The notes: a model not told the origin generated them from the sequence alone. DNA of 64,000 bases from Lasioglossum baleicum (GCF_051020765.1 NC_134933.1:18511461-18575460); one strand, 5' to 3'; positions 50,605 through 62,611 are shown, counted from the first letter of the stretch. A program made the numbers and translations.

Positions 50605-53600
50605 TGTTAGTACATTATAAAATGGCTAAAAATTTCGAAGACATTATTTTTATAAAGTAATATAAAGTAGTGCCAAATATGAACATTAGAAGTGTAAACA
50701 ATATTTTGAAGAACAACGCGATGGTTAATTATTCTTCCATGCACTTGTACGTGGAATGGAACGGTAGTCTTGTTCGCGTTTAACATTTTCATTGCATTCT
50801 TCAGCGGCTATGCGGAAATTTGATCTTGCATAAAGATTGGCTGTTTAATTATTATTCCGAGAATAATATTCTCTTATCTCCTCGAGGGTGGCGTAAAATT
50901 TTTGATGGTTCGAAGTGAAGTTTTAAAGCGAAGTGGATTTTCATGGGTCTATTACAATATAATGAAGGGACTCGGACAAAGTAGGGCGGAATTAAACAGA
51001 TTATCGAGGATCGACGACCGTTCGGCTCGCAATTAATGAGACCGGATGGTAAAAAGGAGGATCGATTGTCTCGCGTCGAACAATGGGAAAAAATATTCCT
51101 CTCGCCGTGCCGGCTGAGCGCAATAAACGCGTCAACGGTCCCCCGCAGGGATAATCGCGAGCATTTATTCGTCAATTTGCGGGGGAATAACTTTCGATTG
51201 TTATTGTTCTGTTCTTCGATGAAAACGGGAGAATCGTCGAGGGAAATTACGGTTCTCGACTCTCGGATAAAAGACGGTAAACTTCGAGTCGTTTAATCCT
51301 CTCTTCGACGCGAACCGTTTTTCATCGTTTCAGCCTTCTTTTGATCCATTTCCCAGTGTGTACGTTGTACATTTCTGTATTCATACAACTGACACATGTG
51401 CATTTCATAAAATTAAAAGTTATCTTGTATGCATTTACGAGGAAATGGTTGCTTGAAATGCGAAACAGTGAAAACAGAAGAATCTTAGTAACTGAAGTTA
51501 TTAAGGAGACAAATAAACCCTCACATCTTGTAATTGTTGGAGAAATTTGTTCTCTTCAGACTTAAATATTGTTATTCTAACGGAAATGTTTTATAAGCTG
51601 TACGCGAGAATATTAAAGAAAATTAAAAATGTATTTCACCATTAATAAAGAAGAACTGAAATCTTCTTTTAACGATGCGATTAATCCATTAAACATTTTC
51701 ATTCGCAAAATCTGAATAAAGATCAAAGGACGAAGTCACCTTCGCAATGAACGTTCCAAGCGAACCGCTAGCTTCATTCGTCTTCGAAGCGTGACAAAAC
51801 AGTTCGTTTTGCTTCGGGCGAACTGCAACTGCACGTCTATTATTACCGCAGCAAAATGCACGCGTTAAAGTTAACGGAACGACCAATCATAGCCGGAGGA
51901 AGTGGACGATGCTCGTTGAATCGCTTGTAAACGGGCTCGGGATCTACTGGAGTCGAATCGTAAAAAGTTTGAAGCGGTTTTACTGTCTTGTAAAGATCGC
52001 TCGTAAGAAGGGACTTCTCTTGCTCGAATGACCTCAGTTTTCGGCTTTGTGTCCGTGGAAACGGCCGCAAGATGGCCTCCATTTAGTTCGAGTCGGGAAG
52101 ATCTTTTTTGTTTACTGCAGCTGTAGTTGCCCGCACTTTGTAGTTAAATCTTATTAAGATACGAATCCAGTTCTGCTCTTGAGACGTGATTGTTTTAAAA
52201 ACGCCAGTATCATTGAAAATGTAAAATTTTTCTTGGCAATTTATATTTGAACTGCTTCTTTGTGATTTTAATCTTTATTTCTACTTTTAAAAGTATTGTT
52301 GCGCGAGCTTCCGGTTATTTATTGTTTTTCTATTTCATCAGGCCGACTATCTGTCGATTTTAATCAGACCTTTCACTATTCCTCCGCTGGGAATTAACAC
52401 GAAGAAAATGCTTCCTCTTTTTACTTTCGTGGACCAGTAGGCACAATACACGGCCCGAAATTACCATAAAGCCACCTGATTTTTTGGCGAAATCTTATAA
52501 TTATGTCATAGTAATGAGAAGCTGATGCAAGATAGCATTTTAGGATTAATAAAAGAAACCATTTACATGATTGCATTCATAGATATATTATTTATTTACA
52601 GAAAAACGCAAAGTTATGTAGTTTAACAAAAATCGAACTTCGAAATTTCTATAGAGCCACACGTTTTTTTAAGTAGATAACATCAAGATTATCGTAAGTT
52701 TCTTCTATCCGATCTTTCTTCGACTCGATGTTTAGTTGAGGAGATCTTTGGTCCGACCAAGACCGTTCCATCCCACTGACGACGCTTCAGGTGTAGAAAT
52801 GGAATCGATTCGATTAGAAACTGGATCCGCAGGATATTGAAAGTTTTTCCGGGCAAAGATCGAAGGGAATTCGGTCGGACGGGCGCCTCCAAACTCACTT
52901 TGAGCGAGTTACAGGACGCGATCGTCTTTCCGAAGTTCGTTAAGTCATTTCCGCGATGGGTTTTAATGAATGCCGTCGTGCCTACGCGAGTCTGTGACCC
53001 TCGTGTCGGGAATAATCCCCCGAGAACGTTGTCTCCGCTCGAACTAATCGTGTTTCGAAGCGTTTCGCTCGCGTCGCGACGACGGGAATCTTGTTTCCAG
53101 TGTTAGTAGATGACTGCTGCCGTTCTTTACGGGGCTATAAGACACCGGAAACTCGTCTAAAAATGGCTGCAACGTTTCCGTGTCGCTTTTACGTCAAAAG
53201 ACAATTTCTTTTTTGTCGAACAAAATTGAAATTTGATTTCTCGGTGGGGAAGTGAAGATAGTATTTTGTCTAGTCGAAATTTTTGCATTGTCAAACGTTT
53301 CTGCAGACTTGGAAATTTGTTTTTATAATTGAACTTACAGCGACTTTGAAGCTCGCAGCTTCCTCTTTGCAGCGAGCTTGCGAAAATTGCTGTACGATTT
53401 TTTGTCGGCGTTTTGCCACACTCGGAAGGGAAAACTGCAGAGGAAAACACGCTGGATGAAAATACGAAAAAATCGCGAAGCAATTGACTTCTCCGGGCTC
53501 ACGGTTTTCGTACTGCGTACAAAACACTGAAATAACCATGTAGAACTTGTACAGGCGATTATCAGCTAATTCCCTACGGTCGAGCAAAACTCTAACCGAT

Positions 53601-55040
53601 GTTTCCGCAATGAAATCCAGTGTTTTGCCGGTCCGGGTGCGGTGCAGTTTTTGCCGGCTGAGCAAAAACGTAGAGCTGCTGGCTGTCCTGGGAAAAACTG
53701 TCTCCGGAAAAAGCGTCGCGAGCTCGCTGGATCGAGCCGTATCAAATATTAGTGAAACTCGGCTCGATCTTCGACCTAATTCCGACGGTCTGCCCGATCT
53801 TTCGAATGTTTCTCTTTTTCGAAGTCGCGTTTCTATCGTCCGGATCCTCGATGCTTTCGTCAACGGGAGATCTCGATTCGAGAAAGAATTCGACGTACCT
53901 GTACAAATAGGAGTAACTCGATCGAGGCAGCCTCGATTTAATGAAAATTTCAAGAACCCGTCCCCGGGGATAATTACTTCGTAAACCGTGTCGCGTTCGT
54001 TCGCGGATAAAAGATGGAATAAAAAAGAAAGAAGAGGAAGTTTGACGGAGGCCCGACCTGATTTCTTTATCCGCGCTTTCTTTATCGAAGCCCTCGGCCT
54101 CTTCGTCGACCGATAGGCGGAGGGTGTCGGCTCCCGGGAACAAAGACAGCGAAAAAGAACTGCTTTTTCCGAGCCGACGCGCGACAACTACGATCGCGTT
54201 CCGTTTTCAACCGAACAGCCACGATGGGAACCTCCCTCGAGGTGAAACGTGACTGCTCCCTGCGATTTTTCTTATACCGATTCGGAGAACTTCGTCGATT
54301 TTCGGAATATCGAATAATTGGCCCGAAAAAATTTATTAGAGTTTAATGGCGGAGAATTAATTGAAGTTTCTTAATTTTGTATAACAAATAGGGGTCTCAG
54401 CTTGAACCGCAAGCAGCTTGAGCGGCGCGATCGATACGATTAAACCAAGTGTGGATAACTTACAGCAATCTGGTAAATATTTAAGTGGAATCTATGTATT
54501 CTACAGAATACGACTTCGCTGAATTTTCATCGACTATTAAATTATAACGTATCGTGTCCGAAGTGGTTATAGCAACCACAGAGTCTACGTAAGCGCGAGC
54601 ACTTACGCCATAAACGACGCGACCACCTGACGTGTGCTTGGAACGCCATGTCTGACCATGACACCTTATTCCGCTGAAAGTGAAAAGCCAAATCAGTCGG
54701 ACAGTCAAACCGCAATCTAATTCTCTGCTATCCAATGCAATAATTTTATAAAATTTTCTAATGTGATATTAACAGACAGAAATTGTTTTCAATTGTTTTA
54801 ATTTTCTTTCTTCACAGAAATATTTCCGAAGTAAAAAGCCTATCCCAGGACCTAATTCACTGCGATATAATGGGACGATTGTATAGAATTATCTAATAAT
54901 ATTTTGATAGGCTGAATTCTGCTTTTCGCGTTGATGTGTTCAATTGTTAAGAAATTTGGTTTCTCTACGAAAATACGCAGAGTTAAAATTTCAAGATTCT
55001 TACTTTCTCTACTTCGATTCTCATGAAGTTAATTAGTAAA

Positions 55041-55059
55041 CATATATATATATATATAT
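55041..55059. repeat. (AT)n microsatellite
   Basis: Nine AT units. Confidence 0.93.
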
Positions 55060-57409
55060 CAACCTTGAGACATTATAGCCAGCTATACATAGTTTCTCGA
55101 TGCATAACTCTCTAGCTTCGCTTTAGCACTTCGAAGGTACATGTTATCATGATTACCGATTATCAAATTTACGTTTATTGGTACTAACGTCTTGAAATAT
55201 GAACTATGTACATCGTGTAACAGTAGCATCGTAGATTACAGTGTCAAGTGACAGTTCTATAGCAAATTATGATTGCGCACCGTCGACTGAGTCCGTGTAA
55301 TACTATCAACAGAATATCGAATATCACTTTCGCTACTGTGAGAATTCAAACTTGAATTGGAGTGAAAGAAAAATTTTCGAATGACTGAAATTGTTTAACA
55401 CGCAATTATTGACATTGTCAAGATGCATTATATACCTAAAAATCTAGTATCTTCGTTTCCTTGAACGAATTAATTCAGTTAGGTTATTGGACGTACATAG
55501 ACTTGAAAAATGATAAAAGTGCATAGATGAATCGGAAGGACTGTTCGATGTCGCTAGGGATGGACGTGATGAGAGAGAACGCTAGAGATAGATAGTAAAA
55601 GAGAGGGTGAGGGAGAGAGAGAGGACCCCCATATTTCCGGCATCGAAAATAACGAGGAACAAGGGCCGGTTGTTCGACCGCGTCGGTGCAAATGGTTCGC
55701 GAAACTGTGTGTGGCCGTTTTCCAACGGAGGATACGATCGACCGTATCGTTCGCGGCCAGGTGTCCCTGTTCCCAGGGAACAGCCAGGCTCATTCATATT
55801 TCTCAAACAGGTGTGCAAGACAAACCGCGGGAAACCGTGCGTGATCGACTCCCGTGGAAATCCTTTATTCAAACCTGCCGTCCCTAATCGCTCCGCTAGT
55901 TTCTCGCTCTTCAATCCGCCCTAACCGTGGAAACGTGACGCCGGGATACGCTTACCCCGATTTCAGAACGCCTAGCGTGAAATACCGACGCGAATCGCTT
56001 TTGTCACGGAGAAAACCAACCGTCAAATGCTCAGACTGCGCCATACTTTCGAACCAGTTTACCCGTACGAGTAACAAACTAATGGTTACTCTTAAATAGA
56101 ACGATACAATCGAGTGCTACAAAGTTAGAGATACGATATTAGACGTCTCGCAAATTACTTGAACAGCCAGGCCAATTTCTCAAGACACAGCCCCCATAAA
56201 AAGAGTTTCCCTACCCTCGCCTACTTCATCGCCCAGAGGTTTTACACCCCCGTAGACCGTATAGCCGCTGCATAAGTTACACGTCACCCCATAAACCGCA
56301 AACTAGATCAACGATCGCTACAAGTTGCCTTAAAAAGGAAATATCCTCGCGACATCTCCTCCTCGGCCGGATATTCGCGCGTGTCCCATGAACACATAAT
56401 TCAGGCGTATCCCATGAAAGTCCTTCCATCAGCCACCCTCCCCTAAAAATTTGATCCCGCTGTTCGAGAATCCCGGTTTACGGTGTCTTCGAGGATCCTC
56501 CTTCAATATTAACCCTAACAGCTCGAGACCTTTCCCACCTTTAAATAATTCGAGCGGCTCCATCTACCTATATTTTGCTTGCAAAATGGCCGTGCTAGAG
56601 CACGCACGGGACCCGTTAGAGCTACCCCATGCTCCGGGGATGTTCGATAAACCGTAAAAAGTCGGAAAGAAATATACGCGTGTTTCTCCGTCGGAAAAAA
56701 ACGACGTAGCCCGCTGAGAATTCCCAAGCTGCCACCCCCATACGTTTCAATTTCGACCACCGCGGGTCCGTCCCCTCATAAAATTACGCGTGTAACCCGG
56801 CAAACTCGATACGTCATCTATCGAACTGCTCTCTCGACCTCTTGCTCCCCCTACCGACGCTATTCGCGGTGTTTCCGATCCAATGGTGTCTGTAAAATAG
56901 TCGTCGGTCGTGTTTCTCTTTTTATTTGTTGTCGAGCAGCGGCCGATTCCATGGAACAGTTGAATAAATTCAATTATGACCGGCTGGCTTGATTCGCGTT
57001 TGTTCATAGAGATGACCTGAGTTGTTTAACAAGTTGAACGCTATGTCAGTTGCGTTTAGTTCGCGTTCTGTTTGATCAGCAGATTGCGCGGGTTAAATGT
57101 TGCTTCGGGGATTCTGTTCCACAGCGGACGATCGAATTATTAGAACTGTTTGCACAAAATCAAATAAGTTTGGGTGACATTAATTCTTATTTTTTCTATT
57201 GTAAACATTTGTGTAAAATGACTACGGTCCGTTTATAATAAATATAATAATAATAATATTCATATAAAATGTTCATTTTTAAATATTTGTTCATATTAAT
57301 AATTTTGGCATTGCTAGATACCGGTTTGTGACAAGTGATTTTTTATCAAATGAGCTGCCCGAACCACTGTGCGTCAGAGGAATTCCTTAGTCCTGCCGCA
57401 AACTGTAGG

Positions 57410-57485
57410 TAACGAGGCGGCGCGGGGCGGCGCGGCGGCGTTACCGGCGCGGCGGCAGCCAATTAGCGCACACGTTTCTCTTTTT
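57410..57485. other. Very GC-rich GGCGCGGC cluster with a CCAAT word
   Basis: GCGGCGCGGGGCGGCGCGGC is followed by GGCGTTACCGGCGCGGCGGC and AGCCAATTAGCG. It is the most GC-dense piece of the window, in otherwise AT-rich intron. It could be a regulatory island or a simple-repeat expansion; the sequence alone does not decide. Confidence 0.4.
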
Positions 57486-58334
57486 AATAATGCAACGGCC
57501 TAGATATGCGGCCTGCACGGTGCGCCGGGTGTAATTACGCGGAAACCGCCACGCCGGCCACTAATGCGTGCCGGCGCAAACACGCTGCGACCGCGAGAAT
57601 CTATGCCCCTTGTCGCGCCCTATCGCCCGGGCTCGGTTTCAATGATTCCTGCCTTTCATGCAAACCCCTCGTATTTTTCCCTCGACGAATGCTTGTCTCT
57701 GATACCAGCCGTGCACCGATCGCGTCGCCGATTCCACCTGCCCATTCTTTTTCTACCTTTGCACGCTCCTCTCTCTCTCTGCGATTATCTGTCGCTTTTA
57801 TGCGCGCTGCGGATGCTTCAAATCCCTTTGCTAATTCGCAATAGAAATTTCGATGGCCTGTCCCTGGTAATTAGCGGTGGATGATCTACAATTCTTTGCC
57901 GTGTTTGTTTCGTGATTGAACGAGTCGATCTCCATGCAGGAATGTTTCTGTGTCACGTACGGAAATAAGAGTCCGATAAGGATCTCTCGTCTTGTAATTA
58001 TTTTCGGAAAGTAGGTCTTACAATTTTAACCCGGTGATTACTGATAATTTGTTATAGAATGTTTTACGGTTTATTTATACTTTCGTTAATGCAAATGTGT
58101 GAAATTCTCCTTTTCTGATAATACAATCGAGACGAAGAAATTGTATTAAATCACAGTGATTCGTTTGACAAAAGTTTGACAGTGGAAGGCCAAAATTTAC
58201 AACATTGAATGTTACATTCAGGGACCATAACTGTTAAAACCAAAAAGAAAACGAGTATTTCATCGACTAAAATCATATTGGTTACAAATAAGGATTATAA
58301 GTAACCGAAAGTTTTGTTCTCTTGTTGGTAAATG

Positions 58335-58480
58335 TTATCGTTGAGAGAAATTCATTTCGATCACTTATAACAGTTATCAATGAGAGCGATTTATTTAGAT
58401 CGCTCATACAGTTATCGATGGAGGAAGTTTATTTCGGTCGCTCATTACAATTATTGATGAAGGAAATTTGTAATAGTTAT
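58335..58480. repeat. Tandem repeat of 38-39-bp units, about 3.7 copies
   Basis: Units start TTATCGTTGAGAG (58335), TTATCAATGAGAG (58374), TTATCGATGGAGG (58412) and TTATTGATGAAGG (58451), each with -TTTATTT(C/A)G(A/G)TC(G/A)CT- in the middle. Offsets are 39, 38 and 39. Confidence 0.9.
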
Positions 58481-58589
58481 TATTAAATAGTACAACTTTC
58501 AAATGATAGACAATCAATTGTTTCATAAACTCGGCCAGCTCGCATTTATTTTATTTATTTGTTGATACATACTGTATATTATACTTACA

Positions 58590-58860
58590 GCCTAATGTAC
58601 TGTTCATTCTACTTGCCTGACAATACGCTGTTCATTCTACTCGTCTAGCCATCGATTTCCGTAACACACTCTCCAATCTACTCGTCTGGCTATACACCTT
58701 CGCAATCTACGTTCCCATTCACGGACCGACATAATCTAGTTATTCGATTGCGGATAGTCTCTAGTCTACATGTCTGACCCTAGAACGTCTTGTTCTACTT
58801 ATTATTCATTCACTGATAATTGCCAGTTTATTCACCTTAGGGTGTCCTTGCTCTATTTGT
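58590..58860. repeat. Degenerate tandem array, about 30-40-bp units
   Basis: GTTCATTCTACTTGCCTGAC, GTTCATTCTACTCGTCTAGC, CCAATCTACTCGTCTGGC, TAGTCTACATGTCTGACC and GTTCTACTTATT recur along the stretch. The period drifts, so the array is old. Confidence 0.65.
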
Positions 58861-59358
58861 TCGACTAAAAACGTGAAAAATGTGTAAAATAGACACATTC
58901 GCTGCTAATTTACAACCTGAAAAAGTTTATTCGAGAGCAAAGTAATTCTGTAAGTGAAACCGAAACTGGAAAGTTAAATTACATCTTTAATCACTTCTTT
59001 AACTCTCGAGTGGTGGCTCTGAGGCGCCACTAAAAATTGCTATGCCATTGTACATACTACGAATGAGTGGAACTGGTGAAAATGCAATTTTTATATGAAT
59101 TAATGTCTCGAATGAATGAATTGCTGGCACCATTGAACGATTCGAGAAATACTCTCAGTAAATTATTGGATTCGTAAGAACAGTTGGGCGCTTTCATAGC
59201 TGGTTTATAATTAAAGGGTTAATGGGATATCGGAATGGGTAATTACAAATGAAGCATTCTAGTGCAATAATAGCGGATTTAATTGATTGGTGTTCACGAA
59301 GCTGTAAGATTTAGCAAGAACAGGGATAGGGATGGATCTCTCTATGTGTATGTAGTAT

Positions 59359-59379
59359 GTATATATATATATATATATA
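59359..59379. repeat. (TA)n microsatellite
   Basis: About ten TA units following GTATGTAGTATG. Confidence 0.94.
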
Positions 59380-60275
59380 GGTCATCTTAGAGCTGCTCAG
59401 TAGAATGGGACCGCCATGGTCAGCCCGAGAAGCTCTTCCGGAATTAGCGAGGTATCAATGGTATCGATCGAAATTGAGTGATTAGACATCTGTCTCGGTA
59501 GACAAATGGGTTAATTAGACTGCTGAAGGGGTTTATCGCTCTCATACAAACAAAATCTCCCCTATTAAGTACCGGTGAATATAAACTGACAAAACTTATC
59601 ATTTAAAATTGCGTTTAATGCGAATTACGAGAAAAATGTTGCTTTAGTATAATACTGTTTTATGATTTTTCAGTTCAATCTTTTATTTTGACTGGCAGGT
59701 TCATAATGATTTTTGTATTTTTAGTGTAATCGGTTATCAAACTACGCGAGGAAAAAATATATTTTGGAATACATTATGTGAAATAACAGTACATATTTTA
59801 TTCTAAATTCGTATGCAGGAAGCATAATTGCTCTAGTTTTTCCGATATAAGTTTTGTTCTCGTGACTGTGACAATATTTCCAGCGTCAGGAAACAATCGT
59901 TCGCTGAATACTCGAGTGGCAGTAAACATCTCGCCTAGTAAACAAAACCATCTAGCCTGGAGAAGAACTGAAGTTATTCTGATTTAAAGTGTGTGTCATC
60001 CGTTACGAGACTTACTGTAACACTCTTTACGGTTACACTTTTCCTGGAACGAAGGGTCTCGCCTAAAATTTCGGTCGTATCAATCGAATCGATCGCGAAT
60101 GGGTTGACTGGTGCCCTAGCAAATGGGTTAATTGAGGGATCGGGAAGGGCAGAGCATGATCGTCGGCCGGGGAAATGTTCGGCGCGGCTAGGAAAATCCG
60201 TGGAACCGGGTCGACGTGTTCCAGCGATGTATTCCGAATTAGTTGACGGCACGCCGGCATCCTGTTCCCGCGGGA

Positions 60276-60303
60276 TGGGAACGGGAACAGGAACGGGAAC
60301 AGA
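60276..60303. repeat. (GGAACG/GGAACA)n hexanucleotide repeat
   Basis: Four to five units of GGGAAC variants in a CpG-rich patch. Confidence 0.9.
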
Positions 60304-61952
60304 GATGGTACGACGACGACAACGGCGACGACGTGCGCGTCCCGGAAGGGCCCACGAAACTGCGACATAATTCGATAAAGCGGGCCGGGGCTGGGCTCGC
60401 GCGACGAGGATCCAGGATTGGCCCGCTGGCGATGTTCCCATATTACGCACGCTTCCGCTTCGGGAGACCACTTAGGAGATAGCGGTAACACGGCCGCGCA
60501 AAAACGCCGAGGATCCGACCGAATTATCGCCAGCCGATGGACCCGGTCCAGAATCTTTGTTTTTCGTTGACGCCCCGGATCCAATCTTCCTGTAACAACG
60601 GCCTGATCATCGCTAAATTCCTTCTGCAAATCTCCGGAAACTCTGTTTCTTTATGCACCTCGAGATATCAGGTTTGTTGCATACAGGGTTCTCATCCGTC
60701 CGGTTTTCCCCGGGTTTATCCTACTTTGTAGTGCGTCCGAGGACGTCCGGGGCGATTTTATTTAAGGATATGGGTGGTTCGATGTTACTCGCTCACACTT
60801 TCTCACTGGATGTTTGGCTTCGGTCACTTCTACTCGGGCAATTAAAAAGAAAAAGGCTTTTTTTGTATTTATTAAGGTCGCGTCAACAGCTAGGTTATTC
60901 GCGACCACGAAGGGCTGATACACTTTATACAGTGGCGGACATAAGCTTAAGTACGTTATAAAAAAGACGATAACTATTTTAATATTGTACTATACGATTC
61001 GAATTTTTTTGTAAAGCTAGAGCAATTAGTTTACCACAGGGTGTGAAAAGAAATTTTTTCAGAAATTGCAATTGATCGGAATTGTTGAAATAATACTACT
61101 CATCTTTTAAATTTTCGTTATTGGCCCAGCTATATAAAAAAGTTGTAGAAATCAATTTTTACTATTGTTTTTCACAATTCCGACCTTTTTGCTCTTAACT
61201 GTACAGCCTCAGACGCGGACGGCCGCACACAGTTGGCTGGATCGAGAAAGGTGACATTTCACAATAACTCTTGAACCATAACAGATATCGGGATGAAGTT
61301 CGCACTGTAATGCATTAAAAAATGATTCCTCTCCACTGATAATTATCGTACTAAATATATATTGTCCGCGTTTTAAACGAAAAAGTCCGGGTTGTCCATG
61401 CCATTCGTCCTGGGTTCGAGATTTTCTAGATGGCAACCCTCATCCGGCAACATGGTCTGCCATAAACCAAACAATTACGCGCAGCCACAGCCAGGTGTGT
61501 GAAGCGCGCAGAAAATAGTCGAGCGTGCAGAAAAATCAGCAGTTCTTCAGCAATGAGCAGTGTCCAGTCCATTAAACTTAACAAGAAGTCGTTCGACGCG
61601 AGATAAATCGAATTAGCGACCGGGTCGAGACATTTCGCGGTGGATGGAGAAACGCGACAAATACGACTCGCCCCGGTATAATTTACCGGCGCGGAAGAAT
61701 GTATGAAACTTTGAGAAGTGAATTTACCACGTTGAGAAACTCGTGGGGCCTCTGCACGAACCTCGCGCTTCTTCGAGGCACGAGCAATCGTGAGAAAGTT
61801 TTATCGCGTCGGAAAGAAGAGACGGTCGTAATCTTGGCCGGGACGTTGCGAGTTTCCGGGCTTCCCGTTCCACCATTTTTATTTCGGTTAACGCGATCCA
61901 GAGAAGAAATTGAAAGTGTTTCCCAGTCGTACGGAGCTTTTCTCCCCTCCTC

Positions 61953-61955
<3 letters not shown>

Positions 61956-62008
<53 letters not shown>
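61956..62008. repeat. Long (TC)n microsatellite
   Basis: About 26 TC units, 440 bp upstream of the Shal exon acceptor. The serine/leucine-rich frame across it is a by-product of the repeat. Confidence 0.97.
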
Positions 62009-62012
<4 letters not shown>

Positions 62013-62419
62013 TTTCCTTTTATTTCTCTCAAACGGTCTCGTTAAGTTTTATTCTTTCTCCGACAATCTCTTCTTCTTTCCTTTTTTCGTCTCGAGAATT
62101 TATAATGCAAATTATCGTATAAATCGTGGCGGGCACCGTGTGATTCATGGCGGGACTCGCGGCCGTAAAACAGCTATGAAATTATGCGAACAACGTGCCA
62201 GAGGTTGTACAGGATTTTTCAATTAAACCGGCTGATAAGAACGGGACGCCTTGTTTTCGACAATGTTCGTTTCACCTCCGATTTTTGATTCACTAAGTGG
62301 TAGATGGGATAAATTGCTCGCAAATATCGTGCACATCTTGTGCGCACACGTATCGACACATTACTGAACTACATGCAATTGTACTGTAATTAAACTGTGA
62401 CTGGTTTTGTGCAATTTTT
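62009..62419. other. Intron end upstream of the Shal exon
   Basis: T-rich to about 62.1 kb, then unremarkable. No repeat family is recognised in the 350 bp before the acceptor. Confidence 0.6.
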
Positions 62420-62448
62420 CTGACGATTATGTCCGTTGTCTGTTTCAG
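62420..62448 (+). other. 3' splice site of the Shal exon: branch-point candidate, pyrimidine tract, AG
   Basis: The exon is preceded by a pyrimidine-rich run ending TGTCTGTTTCAG, with the AG at 62447-62448. A CTGAC motif at 62420-62424 puts a candidate branch-point A at 62423, about 25 nt before the AG, a normal distance for an insect intron. Splicing here leaves one base (g62449) to complete a GGN glycine codon, so the intron is phase 2 and cuts the selectivity filter between G and Y-G-D. Confidence 0.85.
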
Positions 62449-62611
62449 GTACGGTGACATGGTTCCGAAAACGATCGCGGGAAAAATCGTGGGGGGTGTA
62501 TGCTCCCTTAGCGGTGTCCTTGTGATCGCTTTACCGGTGCCTGTTATCGTCAGTAATTTCAGTCGCATATATCACCAGAATCAGCGGGCCGACAAACGCA
62601 AGGCGCAAAGG
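62449..62611 (+). CDS. Shal: Internal exon of Shal / Kv4 voltage-gated potassium channel (filter end, S6, post-S6)
   Basis: Shal (Kv4) is the pore-forming subunit of fast somatodendritic A-type K+ channels in the neuronal plasma membrane, assembling as a tetramer. The exon encodes 54 full residues. Residues 1-3 are Y-G-D of the selectivity filter; the preceding glycine comes from a codon split by the intron, whose third base is g62449. Residues about 4-12 form the outer mouth, about 13-37 the S6 helix with the gating bend P29-V30-P31 (62534-62542), and about 38-54 the start of the cytoplasmic C terminus, reading YHQNQRADKRKAQ. This post-S6 sequence is diagnostic of Kv4; Shaker, Shab and Shaw differ there. 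The segment matches my memory of insect Shal almost residue for residue, with K at position 7 as in vertebrate Kv4. There is no start or stop because the exon is internal. The acceptor is TGTTTCAG and the donor is GTGAGT. The N-terminal T1 domain, S1-S5 and the rest of the C terminus are not in the window. Confidence 0.96.

Larger units (their letters stand above)
50605..58334. other. No gene seen; AT-rich with CpG-rich patches
   Basis: AT-rich DNA alternates with CpG-rich patches at 52.85-53.1, 53.5-54.2, 55.6-56.0, 56.4-56.9 and 57.4-57.8 kb. The minus strand of 53291-54187 is open for 298 codons, the longest in the window, but the plus strand is open for 145 codons over the same bases and neither translation shows a known domain. 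Simple repeats are (AT)n at 55041-55059 and GA-rich DNA at 55568-55623. Confidence 0.5.
58861..61955. other. No gene seen; simple repeats and a CpG-rich patch
   Basis: Includes (TA)n at 59359-59379 and a CpG-rich patch at 60.0-60.6 kb with a (GGAACG)n tract at 60276-60303. Minus-strand frames of 165 and 188 codons overlap a plus-strand frame of 125 codons, without domains. Confidence 0.5.
1..62448 (+). other. Putative very long intron upstream of the Shal pore exon (start outside the window)
   Basis: The only supported exon in the window starts at 62449 on this strand, and no other Shal coding segment (T1 domain, S1-S5, pore helix ending T-T-L-G) was found in the 62 kb to its left. Vertebrate Kv4 genes carry a large first coding exon that ends in the filter, followed by a long intron, and the junction here is at the same place. 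The region is thus read as a single intron of at least 62.4 kb. This is an inference: the left part could include intergenic DNA only if the upstream exons were trans-placed, and small nested or non-coding genes would not be recognised. Confidence 0.6.

Noticed and set aside
53291..54187. 298-codon minus-strand frame as a gene
   Set aside because: CpG-rich patch with long frames on both strands, no domain, no splice or promoter support; kept only as a low-interest finding.
59974..60629. 165- and 188-codon overlapping minus-strand frames
   Set aside because: They overlap each other in different frames and a plus-strand frame, include a simple repeat (GGAACG)n, and show no domain.
62449..62611. 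Shaker, Shab or Shaw (Kv1-Kv3) instead of Shal
   Set aside because: All share the Y-G-D filter and P-V-P bend, but the post-S6 stretch S-R-I-Y-H-Q-N-Q-R-A-D-K-R and S6 wording C-S-L-S-G-V-L are Kv4-specific.
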